A stretch of 64,000 bases of DNA from Acidimicrobiales bacterium (GTDB taxonomy: Bacteria; Actinomycetota; Acidimicrobiia; Acidimicrobiales; MedAcidi-G1): positions 1-64,000 of the forward strand of contig JAAZXY010000003.1 in the NCBI GenBank assembly GCA_014239855.1. The letters run 5' to 3'. Shown here in pieces: positions 7,150-16,049 of this stretch (position 1 is the stretch's first letter; each line of letters opens with the position of its first letter). The notes below the pieces were generated by a model that was not told where the DNA came from, searched no databases, and saw nothing but the letters and a program-made list of their open reading frames with translations. The position numbers and the translations under genes were made by a program.

Positions 7150-8768
7150 CAGGTCGTCGAGTTCCTGGCCGTCCGCTTCTCCTCGGCCCGGCGCTCGGCA
7201 TCCAGGCGTTCCAATTCGGGTTCCGAGGAATGATCGACGAACGCCATCATCTCGGCAATGGCGTGATGGCCGGCCACGTCGCTGATCAGGCGGTGCATCT
7301 GCTGGGCCACCTCCCGGTACGAGGGGTGCCCCTGCGGGGTGGATCGCAGCTCGAGGACGTGCATGGCCTCCCGGGCGTTCATGTGCATCAGGTACCGGAC
7401 CCGGTAGGCCAGCGACACGGCGTACGACGCCTGCTCGGGAAAGGGCTCGTGGAGCGCATCGTGGAGGTCACGTGACCGTTCCATGGCCGCATCGAACCGG
7501 CCTCCGACTCCGGCCTCGTCGACCTCGGGCGGCCGCACGTAGCCGTGATCGGGACTCAGACGCTGCCAGTCGATGGTCATCATCCGGTGCCTCTGCATGT
7601 CCCGGAAGGCGCCGTAGTCCGACAACACGTCGAACCGGTAGGAGGGCCGCTCCAGAGCACGTCCCGGCCGGTGACGTCGATGGGCCCGCTCGCCCACCAT
7701 GGCCCGGAGGACGGAGAGACGTTCGTCAGTGGTCATCGAGCGGACCCGGGCCTCCACCTCCCGGTCGGAGCGGTTGGTGGCCGGATACAACGCCGAGGCC
7801 ACCAACTTGACCTCCGCATCGGGGTCGAAGTCGGTGAGGTCCACGGTGGGCGCACCGGCCGCCGGTTCCTCGGGCGGGAAGTAGCCCTCGGCCAGATCCT
7901 CCAGCCGTTCCCGGATGTCGGCCGAGTAGGCGCCGACCTCGTCGCCCCGGTCCGGGAGGTCGACCCGCTTCAGGAACGACGGGATGACCTTCCGGAGTTC
8001 GGCCAGCATCATGGCCGAGTACTCGCGGGCCTCGGGCAACGGATGGGCCCGCATCCTGATCAGGAGCGACTCGTAGGCCTGGCCGGTCCCGTAGATCCCG
8101 ACGTTGGACAGCGAGGCGGCAGGTAGGACACCACGCACGGCGTCGAAGGCCTTGGCGGCCACGGCCTGCCGGTAGATGAAGTCCGAGTCCGACGGAGCCT
8201 TGGCGATCCGGGAGCGGAAGTGCTCGTTCATGTCGCGAACCAGGTCGGCGTAGACGTCGAACAGGCGGTCCATGTCGGAGATGTAGCGGGCCCCCAGGGC
8301 CGAGGCCAGGATCTCGGGGTCCCGGTGGTACCGGTACCGCCCGCCCAACCGGGAGTCGTAGGCGATGTAGCGGGTGGACTGCTCGAGGTACGCCATGAGG
8401 CGACCCCACTCCAGGATCTTGGTCAGGACGTTGGAGGCCTGTTCGCAGGCCAGGTGCACGCCGCCGAGCTGGGCCACGCTGTCGTCGCCGTACTCGAAGA
8501 AGACCTTGTCGTAGAGCTCCTCGGCGCGGCGGAGGCCGACCGTGGCGTCGATGGTCTCGTCGCCCGACACGTCGAGTTCGCCGACGAACTCCTCGAGGAA
8601 CAGCCGTCGGAGGCTCTTGTCGGACCGCGAGTAGCGGGCGAACAGTGCACCCTTGACCACCTCGGGAAGGTTGACCAGAGCGAAAACCGGCTGGTCCAGA
8701 TTGGTGAAGTAGCGACGGAGGACATCGGCCTCCGACTCGCTGAACTCTTCGGCGGCGTACGTGGTCAC
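7149..8768 (-). CDS. Double-length FAD-dependent thymidylate synthase (ThyX)-like protein
   Basis: 539 residues, about twice a normal ThyX (220-250). It contains two ThyX-like halves. ThyX makes dTMP from dUMP using FAD and methylene-tetrahydrofolate, and its hallmark is RHRx7S followed by ExSxR(Y). The N-terminal half has GRLMAYLEQSTRY (122-134), which keeps EQSTRY but has RLM where RHR belongs. The C-terminal half has RHR (393-395) but then DWQRLSPDHGY instead of the usual serine/glutamate motif. Both halves keep the later helix that carries conserved Arg and acidic residues. The halves may form one composite active site, or the activity may differ. The GTG start has TAGGTT 8 bases upstream. 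Confidence 0.8.
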   Translation of the reverse strand: MTTYAAEEFSESEADVLRRYFTNLDQPVFALVNLPEVVKGALFARYSRSDKSLRRLFLEEFVGELDVSGDETIDATVGLRRAEELYDKVFFEYGDDSVAQLGGVHLACEQASNVLTKILEWGRLMAYLEQSTRYIAYDSRLGGRYRYHRDPEILASALGARYISDMDRLFDVYADLVRDMNEHFRSRIAKAPSDSDFIYRQAVAAKAFDAVRGVLPAASLSNVGIYGTGQAYESLLIRMRAHPLPEAREYSAMMLAELRKVIPSFLKRVDLPDRGDEVGAYSADIRERLEDLAEGYFPPEEPAAGAPTVDLTDFDPDAEVKLVASALYPATNRSDREVEARVRSMTTDERLSVLRAMVGERAHRRHRPGRALERPSYRFDVLSDYGAFRDMQRHRMMTIDWQRLSPDHGYVRPPEVDEAGVGGRFDAAMERSRDLHDALHEPFPEQASYAVSLAYRVRYLMHMNAREAMHVLELRSTPQGHPSYREVAQQMHRLISDVAGHHAIAEMMAFVDHSSEPELERLDAERRAEEKRTARNSTT

Positions 8769-8826
8769 GAGCGCCGAACCTATGTCGTGACAGGTCCGGC
8801 GGCGCGGACGCCCCGCAAGCCTTTCC

Positions 8827-10035
8827 TCAGCCGTGGACGGCGGCGAACTCCGCCCGGGCTGCGTCGAGCACCGAGGGGTCCGCCCAGCAGTCGACCATGG
8901 TCAACGCCATGGCCTTGGCGCCGTCCACGATGGCCTGATCGGCCTCGGCCTCCGCCGCGAATCGTGCAAAGTCCTCAGTGTGGATGGCCGTACCGAAGGG
9001 GGCCACCTTGATCATGGGATGGATCCCCGGCACCAGGTAGCTGACGTTCCCCATGTCGGTGCTACCCACCACCTGATGTTCGATGGTGGGCTGGACGTCA
9101 CGCCCGAAGGCCGCCGCGTTGGCGACATACCGGTCGAGGATGGCCCGGTTGTCGACCACCTCGCTGTAGCCCGGCTGGATCCATTCGATCTCGATGCCAC
9201 AGCCTGCTCCGGTCGCCCCGCCCTCCAGGCAGGCCACCAGACGCTTCTTGAGTTCCTCCAGACCGGCCAGGGACGGCGAGCGGGCGTACCACGAGGCCAC
9301 CGTCCGACGGGGCACGATGTTCGCCTTGTCGCCCGACTCCAGGAAGATCCCGTGAAGGCGCTCATCGGGGGCGATGTGCTGGCGCAGGGCCGCCACGTTG
9401 TTGTAACCCAGCACCATGGCGTCCAGCGCGTTCAGCCCCTGCTCGGGAGCCGCCGCCGCATGGGCAGCCCGGCCCTCGTAGACCACGCGGGCCTGCTGGA
9501 TGGCCAGGCTGGTGATGTTCTCCAGATCCGCATCGGCCGGGTGGACCATCATCGCCGCGTCCACTCCTTCGAAGGCGCCGCGGGCCGCCATGATGACCTT
9601 TCCGCCGCCACCTTCTTCGGCGGGCGTCCCCAGGATGCGCACCCGTCCTCCCAGTTCAGCGGCCACCGATGCCGCGGCCAGGCCGGCGCCCAGACCCGCC
9701 GTGGCGATGACGTTGTGACCGCAGGCGTGCCCGATTCCCGGAAGGGCGTCGTATTCGCAGAGCACGGCCACCACCGGGCCCTCGGTGCCTGCGTCGGCTT
9801 CGAACGCGGTGTCCAGGCCATAGGCCCCCCGCACCACCGGGAGACCCTGGTCGGCCAGGACCCCGGTCAGGAGATCATGGGCCACGTGCTCCTCGAAGTT
9901 GAGCTCCGGCTCGGCGTGGATGGCATGCGAAGTGGCCACCAGCACGTCAGCCAGCTCGTCCACCCGGTCACAGACCCGTTGGCGGGCTTCGGCAACCAGG
10001 TCATCGGGAAGGGCGTGTCGGTTCGCAGTGTCCAT
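8827..10035 (-). CDS. M20 family amidohydrolase/peptidase
   Basis: 402 residues, the usual length for the M20D branch (aminoacylase, hippuricase, p-aminobenzoyl-glutamate hydrolase subunits). Metal-ligand motifs are visible: EPELNFEE, CGHN in GIGHACGHNVIATA, and PAEEGGGGK, with HTEDF near the C-terminus. The small dimerisation domain lies between, including GRAAHAAAAPEQG. It is expected to hydrolyse an N-acyl amino acid or similar amide in the cytoplasm; no signal peptide is seen. ATG 10035 is chosen over an upstream extension because TACGCT lies exactly 6 bases before it and the extension would overlap the preceding gene. Confidence 0.9.
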   Translation of the reverse strand: MDTANRHALPDDLVAEARQRVCDRVDELADVLVATSHAIHAEPELNFEEHVAHDLLTGVLADQGLPVVRGAYGLDTAFEADAGTEGPVVAVLCEYDALPGIGHACGHNVIATAGLGAGLAAASVAAELGGRVRILGTPAEEGGGGKVIMAARGAFEGVDAAMMVHPADADLENITSLAIQQARVVYEGRAAHAAAAPEQGLNALDAMVLGYNNVAALRQHIAPDERLHGIFLESGDKANIVPRRTVASWYARSPSLAGLEELKKRLVACLEGGATGAGCGIEIEWIQPGYSEVVDNRAILDRYVANAAAFGRDVQPTIEHQVVGSTDMGNVSYLVPGIHPMIKVAPFGTAIHTEDFARFAAEAEADQAIVDGAKAMALTMVDCWADPSVLDAARAEFAAVHG

Positions 10036-10073
10036 CGGCCGAGCGTAGCCACCGGCGCCCTGACGATTTCCGT

Positions 10074-10694
10074 TCAGATGGCGAGACGTAGTGCCCCCGG
10101 CCGGACACGGATCGACAGGTCCCGCACCCGTCCGACCGGTCGACCGTCGATCCGAACGGGCGCCGGACGATCGAACGTGACCTGGATCGCCGCCGACCGC
10201 TGCTGCCGGATCTCCGGATGAGGGACGTGCACACCCCGACCGAGGCGGCGCCAGGCGGCCGGCACCTCCGAAAGGGGGACCGAGGCGTCCAGGACGTCGA
10301 GCAGGCCGTCCCCGGGGTGGGCCCGGGGAGCGACGTTCCATCCGCCCCGGTGGGCGGCGTTGGCGGCCACCCACCACCGGCCGGGATGACGAGCTGGTCG
10401 AACAACCAGATGGGCCACGAATCGATGCAGGCGACCATCCAGCAACGCCTCGCCGACGTCCACGTCGACCAGGGTGGCCTCGCCGCCCGGTTTCACCTTT
10501 CCTCGGCCCCCCAACGTCCGGCAGAGGTCACCGCCCGTCAGCATCACGGTCGGACCCGACGGTTCGGCTGCATCATCTCGATCACGGAGGATGCCGGCCA
10601 GAAGGTCCGCTAGTTGCCCATCCGAGGCAGCGGACAGTGCGTCGTCGGGGACCGGCCCGACCGCCCCCCAGTCCTCGCCGCGAACTACCCCCAT
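10074..10694 (-). CDS. Orphan C-terminal domain of the diacylglycerol/lipid kinase (YegS/DAGK) fold
   Basis: 206 residues. The second half reads like the beta-sandwich C-terminal domain of lipid kinases of the YegS/DgkB type: NAAHRGGWNVAPRAHPGDGLLDVLDASVP, then GRGVHVPHPEI and a strand-rich end with RIDGRPVGR. The N-terminal ATP-binding catalytic domain with GGDGT is absent, so kinase activity is not expected. The first 70 residues are a different region with VMLTGGDLCRTLGG, not a P-loop I recognise. It may bind a lipid or work with a separate partner. It starts one base into the helY stop codon (TGATG), so its translation is coupled to helY. Confidence 0.7.
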   Translation of the reverse strand: MGVVRGEDWGAVGPVPDDALSAASDGQLADLLAGILRDRDDAAEPSGPTVMLTGGDLCRTLGGRGKVKPGGEATLVDVDVGEALLDGRLHRFVAHLVVRPARHPGRWWVAANAAHRGGWNVAPRAHPGDGLLDVLDASVPLSEVPAAWRRLGRGVHVPHPEIRQQRSAAIQVTFDRPAPVRIDGRPVGRVRDLSIRVRPGALRLAI

Positions 10695-13249
10695 CAGTCG
10701 GCATCCTCCGGATCCTCGTCGGCGTCGACCCGTCCCGATGACATGGCGATCACCCCACGATCAATCCCCTCCTGGGCCTCGAGTGCCGCGGCGGCCACCT
10801 CCGGACCGGCGGTGGCCGCCACCTGTCGGAGGAGGTCGGCCACCAGGCGCACGTTGCGGACGAACTCGCCTGCCGGGAGGTCGTCATCCAACACGTCGCC
10901 CAGTTCTGCTCCACCCGCCCAGGCGTGGATGCAGTGGGCGAACCCGGGGTCGGGAGGATCGGCCGGCCGAAAACCGGCTTCCGATTCGGCCGCGGCCACC
11001 TCCTCGGCCAGAGCGGTGAGTCGCCCGAAACTGTCGGGGAACGGTCCGCCCAGTCGGATGGTCGACGGGTCGCCCGGCCCCCGCTTGCGATAGGTCAGAC
11101 ACGACACGACCGCCGCGGTCATCGAGGGGCCGAGGCCCCGCAGGATGCCGGCGTCGAGCACCTCGGCCACCAGCAGGTCGGCTTCATTGTGGATCTGCGT
11201 GAGGGGCATGCCCCGTCTGGTCAGCGACCAGCCGTCGACCATGCCCCGCGCCGACAACACATCGAAGGCGGCGTCGAACCGCGCCGTCAGGTCACCCTCC
11301 ACGTCGGCCGGTCGCTCAGCCTCCCGGGCCAGGTCGCGTTCCAGCCTGGCCAGGCGCTTGCGATCACCGGCCTGGTCCGAGCCACCTGAGGAGAGCCGGT
11401 CGCCGTGATCCCGGTTCGCCGGAGCCGCCGCTTCCACCACGAACCCGGCCAGACGTCGTCCCGCCTCCCGGCGGAACCCCCGATCGTCGGGCACGAAGGG
11501 AACCGGCAGGTCCATCTGTCCCACCAGTTCCGGGTCGCCGACCAGATCGTCGCCGTCGGTGTCCCCGTCGGCCAGCATGGCCACCCGCCCATCCTGGGCG
11601 AGGGTGCGGACCCGGATGCGTCCACCGCCCCGATTGGCCACCGACAGCACCACGTGGGCCAGGCCGTCATCGGGCACCACCACGTCGCCCGGGCGCAGCA
11701 CGGCGGCCGACACGCGCCTTCCCCCGGAGCGGACAACGGCTGGCCGCCGATCCTCTCCGTCCAGTCGACCACGGAGCCGCTCGGCCTCGTCACGTTTCTC
11801 CGCGGTTCGTCGGAGCCGGGTGGAGGTTCGCCGGTCCACCTGGAACTGGGCGAACGACCGCGCCAGCAGGTCCACGGCCTCGGCCCGTGTCCGACCCTCG
11901 ACCATGTTGGCCACCATGTTGTAGGTGGGCCGGAACGCCGAGCGGAGCACGAAGTCCCGGCTCCCGGCCAGCCCGGCCACCCGGTCGAACGGCACGAAGG
12001 GCGACCAGCAGACCAGCGCGTGGCCCTCGACATCCAGGCCACGGCGCCCGGCCCGTCCGGTCAACTGCGTGAACTGTCCGGGCGTCAGGACCTCGTGGGT
12101 CTCGCCGGTGAACTTGGTCAGGCGGTCAATGACCACCGACCGGGCCGGCAGGTTCACCCCGAGGGCCAACGTCTCGGTGGCATAGACCAGTTTCACCAGG
12201 CCGGCGATGAAGAGTTCCTCGGTGACCTCCTTGAAGAGCGGCACCAGGCCGGCGTGATGCGAGGCGATGCCCCGGCGCAGAGCGTCGGCCCAGTGGTCGA
12301 CGCGTAGCGCCAACCGATCGGCCTCGCCGAGTGAGTCCAGCCGTTCGGCGAGGTGGGCGTCCACGGCCGCCGCCTCACGATCGTCGTTGAGCACCAGGCC
12401 GTCACGGACCACCGTGTCACGGGCCTCGTCGCACCCTGCCCGACTGAAGATGAAGTGGATGGCCGGCAGGAGGTCGGCACCCGCCAACTCGGCGACCACC
12501 TCGTTGCGGCGTGGCGGGACCCACGGCCCACCTCGGCCCCTCCCGTGGCGACTTCCCTGGTGATGGCGCCCCTCCTGGTCGAATCGCCGTCCTGACGGGT
12601 TGGGTTTACCTCCCTTGGCCAGCAGGGCGGTGCGGTGCACCTTCCGGCTGCTGCCCTGACGCCCCCGTTCGGCCACCAGGTAGTGGGCCCGGAGACGAAC
12701 CGGACGCCGGGTCTCCACGATCACGTCGGTCGGTCCACGTACCGATGTCACCCAGTCCCCCAACTCGGCGGCGTTGGACACGGTGGCCGACAGGGCCACG
12801 ATGCCGACCGTCGGCGCAAGGTGCAGCAGCACCTCCTCCCAGACCGCGCCCCGATACGGATCCTCGAGGAAGTGCACCTCGTCGAGCACCACCCAGGCCA
12901 GGTCGTCCACGGCGCTGCTACCCGCGTAGAGCATGTTGCGAAGGACCTCGGTGGTCATCACCACCACCGGAGCGTCAGGCGCCACCACCTGGTCACCGGT
13001 CATCAGGCCGACCTTTTCATGGCCGAACATGTCGCCCAGGTCGCGGAACTTCTGGTTGGACAGGGCCTTGATGGGCGTCGTGTAGAAGGCCCGCCGACCG
13101 GCCGCGAGCGCCAACTCGACGGCGTGCTCGGCCACCACCGTCTTGCCGCTGGACGTCGGTGCAGCCACCAGGACCGAGCGTCCGGCATCCACCGCGGCGA
13201 TCGCCTCCTCCTGGAAACGGTCGAGCGCAAACCCGCGCTTGATGGTCAT
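10694..13249 (-). CDS. helY: SKI2-like DEAD/DEAH-box helicase HelY
   Basis: 851 residues. Superfamily 2 helicase motifs are in order: Q-motif region FALDRFQEEAI, Walker A APTSSGKT, Walker B DEVH in VVLDEVHFLED, motif III SAT (VALSATVSNAAE), and motif VI QLTGRAGRRGLD. The C-terminal half matches the rRNA-processing arm/DSHCT region of Ski2/Mtr4 relatives. The mycobacterial homologue HelY has the same neighbour, tatC, and is thought to unwind RNA. An Arg/Gly-rich insert (GGKPNPSGRRF to WVPPRR) interrupts the core at about residues 215-245. It overlaps tatC by 4 bases. Confidence 0.92.
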   Translation of the reverse strand: MTIKRGFALDRFQEEAIAAVDAGRSVLVAAPTSSGKTVVAEHAVELALAAGRRAFYTTPIKALSNQKFRDLGDMFGHEKVGLMTGDQVVAPDAPVVVMTTEVLRNMLYAGSSAVDDLAWVVLDEVHFLEDPYRGAVWEEVLLHLAPTVGIVALSATVSNAAELGDWVTSVRGPTDVIVETRRPVRLRAHYLVAERGRQGSSRKVHRTALLAKGGKPNPSGRRFDQEGRHHQGSRHGRGRGGPWVPPRRNEVVAELAGADLLPAIHFIFSRAGCDEARDTVVRDGLVLNDDREAAAVDAHLAERLDSLGEADRLALRVDHWADALRRGIASHHAGLVPLFKEVTEELFIAGLVKLVYATETLALGVNLPARSVVIDRLTKFTGETHEVLTPGQFTQLTGRAGRRGLDVEGHALVCWSPFVPFDRVAGLAGSRDFVLRSAFRPTYNMVANMVEGRTRAEAVDLLARSFAQFQVDRRTSTRLRRTAEKRDEAERLRGRLDGEDRRPAVVRSGGRRVSAAVLRPGDVVVPDDGLAHVVLSVANRGGGRIRVRTLAQDGRVAMLADGDTDGDDLVGDPELVGQMDLPVPFVPDDRGFRREAGRRLAGFVVEAAAPANRDHGDRLSSGGSDQAGDRKRLARLERDLAREAERPADVEGDLTARFDAAFDVLSARGMVDGWSLTRRGMPLTQIHNEADLLVAEVLDAGILRGLGPSMTAAVVSCLTYRKRGPGDPSTIRLGGPFPDSFGRLTALAEEVAAAESEAGFRPADPPDPGFAHCIHAWAGGAELGDVLDDDLPAGEFVRNVRLVADLLRQVAATAGPEVAAAALEAQEGIDRGVIAMSSGRVDADEDPEDAD

Positions 13250-14004
13250 CGGGCCCGCCGACGGTTACGCAGGACGCCGATCAGTATCGAGAGCTCATAG
13301 AACAGGACCATCGGCACCGACAGGACCATGAGGGTGAACGGATCACCGCTGGGGGTCAGCACGGCCACCATGGCCACGATGCCCACCATGGCGTAACGGC
13401 GGGCCCTACGCAGGGCGGCCGGCGTCAGGACGCCCGCCAGCTGCAGGAACACCAGGACCAACGGGAATTCGAATCCGATTCCGAAGGCCAGCGTCATCTT
13501 CACCACGAAGCTCAGGTACCGGGCCGGCGAGAACACGCTGACCAGGTCGGGGCCGCCGATGCCCACCAGGAAATCCAGGGCCCTCGGAATGCTCCAGTAG
13601 GCCAGCCAGCAGCCCCCGACGAAGAGGACCAGTCCACTGGCCACGAACGGGATGGCCCAGCGCCGCTCCCGGGTATGAAGGCCCGGGGCCACGAAACGCC
13701 ACGACTGCCAGAGGAGGACCGGCATGGCCAGGGCCACGCCTCCGTAGCCGGCGACCATCATCCGCACGGCGAACGGCTCGAGGGGGTCGGTGACCAGCAA
13801 CTCGCATCCGTTGCCGAACACCGTCTGATCGGCGAGTCCGTCCCGGAGCTGGCAGTAGGGCTCCAGCAGGAGGTCCAGGATCTGCGGGTACAGAACCCAG
13901 CAGACGACCGCTCCGACCAGCACGGCAGCCACCGAGCGGAGCAACCGGTTGCGGAGCTCTTCAAGGTGGGCAACCAGGGGCATGCGACCGTCGACGTCAG
14001 CCAC
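13246..14004 (-). CDS. tatC: Sec-independent protein translocase subunit TatC
   Basis: 252 residues with six hydrophobic segments. TatC forms the signal-peptide receptor of the twin-arginine pathway, which exports folded, often cofactor-containing proteins. The diagnostic HLEELRNRL motif in the first cytoplasmic region is present, and the conserved glutamate of the fourth helix is in FGIGFEFPLV. The gene lies between tatA/B (3 bases upstream) and helY (4-base overlap), the same order as in mycobacteria. Confidence 0.96.
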   Translation of the reverse strand: MADVDGRMPLVAHLEELRNRLLRSVAAVLVGAVVCWVLYPQILDLLLEPYCQLRDGLADQTVFGNGCELLVTDPLEPFAVRMMVAGYGGVALAMPVLLWQSWRFVAPGLHTRERRWAIPFVASGLVLFVGGCWLAYWSIPRALDFLVGIGGPDLVSVFSPARYLSFVVKMTLAFGIGFEFPLVLVFLQLAGVLTPAALRRARRYAMVGIVAMVAVLTPSGDPFTLMVLSVPMVLFYELSILIGVLRNRRRAR

Positions 14005-14007
14005 CGG

Positions 14008-14340
14008 TCAGAGGCTCCCGTCTTCAGCGGAGCCGTCTTCAGAGGAGCCGCCTTCAGCGGGCCCGTCCTCAGTGAGCTCGTCCTCAGTGAGCTCGTCCTC
14101 AGTGAGCTCGTCCTCAGCGGGGGCGTCTGTCACCTTGCGGCCGCGCTCGCGCGCCAGAGCCTCGATGGAGGGGTCCTCCACCAGGTCACGGAGTTCCTCC
14201 TGGAATCCACCGGCCACCCGCCGAACCTGACCGACGACCCGGCCGACCTGTTGGACGACCACGCCCAGTCGGGACGGCCCGAGCACCAGGAGTCCGAGGA
14301 TCAGGATGACGAGGAGTTCGCCGCTCCCGATGTTGCCCAT
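14008..14340 (-). CDS. tatA: Tat translocase TatA/TatB family protein, TatB-like, with repeat tail
   Basis: 110 residues: a short N-terminal membrane helix (ELLVILILGLLVLGP), an amphipathic helix with RVVGQVRRVAGGFQEELRDL, and an acidic tail. The family oligomerises around TatC to form the protein-conducting path. Glu in the membrane helix and the LGPSRL hinge are closer to TatB than to TatA, although the gene position equals tatA of mycobacteria. The tail is built of TEDEL units from a 15-bp DNA repeat. ATG 14340 has TAGGCT 8 bases upstream; longer frames beyond it overlap the divergent gene. Confidence 0.88.
   Translation of the reverse strand: MGNIGSGELLVILILGLLVLGPSRLGVVVQQVGRVVGQVRRVAGGFQEELRDLVEDPSIEALARERGRKVTDAPAEDELTEDELTEDELTEDGPAEGGSSEDGSAEDGSL
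14026..14115 (-). repeat. 15-bp tandem repeat at the 3' end of the Tat gene
   Basis: Three perfect copies of AGTGAGCTCGTCCTC (+ strand, 14071-14115) are followed toward the stop codon by three diverged 15-bp units (14026-14070). In frame they encode acidic TEDEL/SEDGS units. Confidence 0.9.
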
Positions 14341-14396
14341 GGAGACCGAGCCTAGGCGTCGCCCGGAGAGGCACCGATGCCCGCCATGATGGCCCG

Positions 14397-15098
14397 GTGG
14401 ACGCCACCCGACCCATTCTCTTCGCCCACCGCGGTGGGCGCGCCCACGCACCGGAGAACACCCTCGAGGCCTTTCGGCTGGCCGTGCGCCTCGGAGCCAC
14501 CGGTCTGGAGAGCGATGTGTGGTGCACGATCGACGGCGTACCGGTGCTCCACCATGACGGACGGATCGGGCGACGGCCACGACGGCAGGCCATCCCGGCG
14601 GTCGACGCCGCCGACCTGCCCGACGACGTTCCGACACTGGCTGAACTTCTGGCCGAGATCGCTCCCGACATGCCCGTGTCCCTCGACATCAAGGACCCGG
14701 CGGCGGCCGCCCCGACGATCACCCGGGCGGCCGAGGTCGGCGACACCAACCGACTCTGGCTCTGCCATCCGGACCATTCTCTCCTGGCCACCTGGCGGGA
14801 TCTCGACCATGGGGTACGGCTCGTGCACTCCACACGGGTGGAGCGGATCGATGCCTCCCTTGAGCGCCACGCGGTGGACCTGGCGGCGGCTGGCGTGGAC
14901 GCGGTGAACCTTCCCGAGTCGGAATGGTCCGGCGGCCTGGTGGCCCTGTTTCGGCGGCTGGGCCTGGCCTGTCTCGGATGGGATGCCCAGCACCGTCGTC
15001 AGATCGACCGCCTGGTGGCCCTGGGGTTGGACGGCATCTACGGCGACCACGTCGACCGCCTGGTCGACGGCCTACGAAGGTTCCATCCGGACGGCTGA
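14397..15098 (+). CDS. Glycerophosphodiester phosphodiesterase family protein
   Basis: 233 residues of TIM-barrel GDPD type, which splits glycerophosphodiesters into glycerol-3-phosphate and an alcohol. The catalytic signature FAHRGGRAHAPENT is present, with ESD (metal-binding Glu and Asp) and LHHDGRIG for the second catalytic His. No signal peptide, so cytoplasmic. GTG start; the gene is divergent from the Tat operon with 56 bases between. A second paralogue lies at 50130. It separates the Tat genes from lepB and pafC, compared with mycobacterial order. Confidence 0.9.
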   Translation: MDATRPILFAHRGGRAHAPENTLEAFRLAVRLGATGLESDVWCTIDGVPVLHHDGRIGRRPRRQAIPAVDAADLPDDVPTLAELLAEIAPDMPVSLDIKDPAAAAPTITRAAEVGDTNRLWLCHPDHSLLATWRDLDHGVRLVHSTRVERIDASLERHAVDLAAAGVDAVNLPESEWSGGLVALFRRLGLACLGWDAQHRRQIDRLVALGLDGIYGDHVDRLVDGLRRFHPDG

Positions 15099-15120
15099 GT
15101 ACGGGTAGCCGGGTGGTGGT

Positions 15121-15138
15121 GGCCCCGTGACGGGGGCC
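15121..15138. terminator. GC-rich hairpin between convergent genes
   Basis: GGCCCC at 15121-15126 pairs with GGGGCC at 15133-15138 around a six-base loop, in the 47 bases between the stops of the phosphodiesterase gene and lepB. It could terminate transcription from both sides. No U-tract is visible. Confidence 0.45.
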
Positions 15139-15145
15139 GGTGACC

Positions 15146-16006
15146 TCAGAGCCGGTCTAGGCCTCCGAGCGGCCAGACCCTCACGAAGGCCCGGCCGGTG
15201 ATGGTGGTGATCGGGACCGGGCCGAAGAAGCGACTATCCCGGGAGTTCTCCCGGTTGTCGCCCATCACGAACACGTGATCGGCGGGAACCGTGCACTGCT
15301 CTCCGATGGAACCGGTACAGCCAGGTACTGAGACCATCCCGCTGGTGATGTCAGAGGCCGTCAGGTACGGCTCCAGAAGAAGGCCACCGTCGATGATCAC
15401 CCGTCCGGCATCCAGCCTCACCGTCTCGCCCGGCAGGGCGATCACCCGTTTGATCAGGTCCTCGACACCACTGGCTGACGCCCCGTCGGTCGGGCGGAAG
15501 ACCACCAGGTCGCCACGGTTCACGTCGTGCAGGCGGTAGCTCACCTTGTTCACGATGATCCGGTCCCCCACCGAGAGCGTCGGCTCCATCGACGGCGACG
15601 GAATGTAGTAGGCGCCGAACAGGAACGTCCTGACCACCACGGCCAGGACCAACGCACCGACGATCACCACTCCCCATTCGATGAGCGCCCGGCGTGCCCC
15701 CGCTCCAGCGCCGGGAAGATCCAGATCAAATTCCTCCGGCGACGGGTCCGCTACGACCGGCACGGTGAACGTCTCGCCCGTGGCGCCAAACGTCGACACC
15801 GGCTGTCGCTCGGAGTCCTGTGGGTCCTCGAGGTCCGCTCGGGTCACCAGAGCTGGACGACCGACCACATCAGATGCAGGTTCGAAAACGGGCTCCGGGG
15901 GCTCGATGTTTCCGGCCGAACGGGCCCTGGCCCGGGCCAGGAGATCCTCGGTCCACGCCGACCCGGGTCCCGCAACCTCTTCGGTCTCTTCGGTCTCGTC
16001 GGGCAC
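15146..16006 (-). CDS. lepB: Signal peptidase I
   Basis: 286 residues. This membrane serine/lysine protease removes signal peptides from exported proteins. A single transmembrane helix at about 109-128 is followed by the catalytic serine in IPSPSMEPT (Ser139), the general-base lysine in LIKRVIALPGE (Lys186) and the conserved box GDNRENSRDSR. The roughly 105-residue cytoplasmic N-terminus, rich in Glu and Pro, is much longer than usual and looks disordered. The GTG start has TAGGTT exactly 6 bases upstream, suggesting leaderless expression. Its neighbour pafC ends 43 bases upstream. Confidence 0.95.
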   Translation of the reverse strand: MPDETEETEEVAGPGSAWTEDLLARARARSAGNIEPPEPVFEPASDVVGRPALVTRADLEDPQDSERQPVSTFGATGETFTVPVVADPSPEEFDLDLPGAGAGARRALIEWGVVIVGALVLAVVVRTFLFGAYYIPSPSMEPTLSVGDRIIVNKVSYRLHDVNRGDLVVFRPTDGASASGVEDLIKRVIALPGETVRLDAGRVIIDGGLLLEPYLTASDITSGMVSVPGCTGSIGEQCTVPADHVFVMGDNRENSRDSRFFGPVPITTITGRAFVRVWPLGGLDRL

Positions 16007-16049
16007 GGAGCGAACCTAGCGCCCGCCCGTCAGCGGTCGGTGGCGGCTG

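Noticed and set aside
10036..10377. N-terminal extension of the M20 amidohydrolase
   Set aside because: The stretch overlaps the preceding gene in another frame, is Arg/Pro-rich and precedes a well-supported start at 10035.
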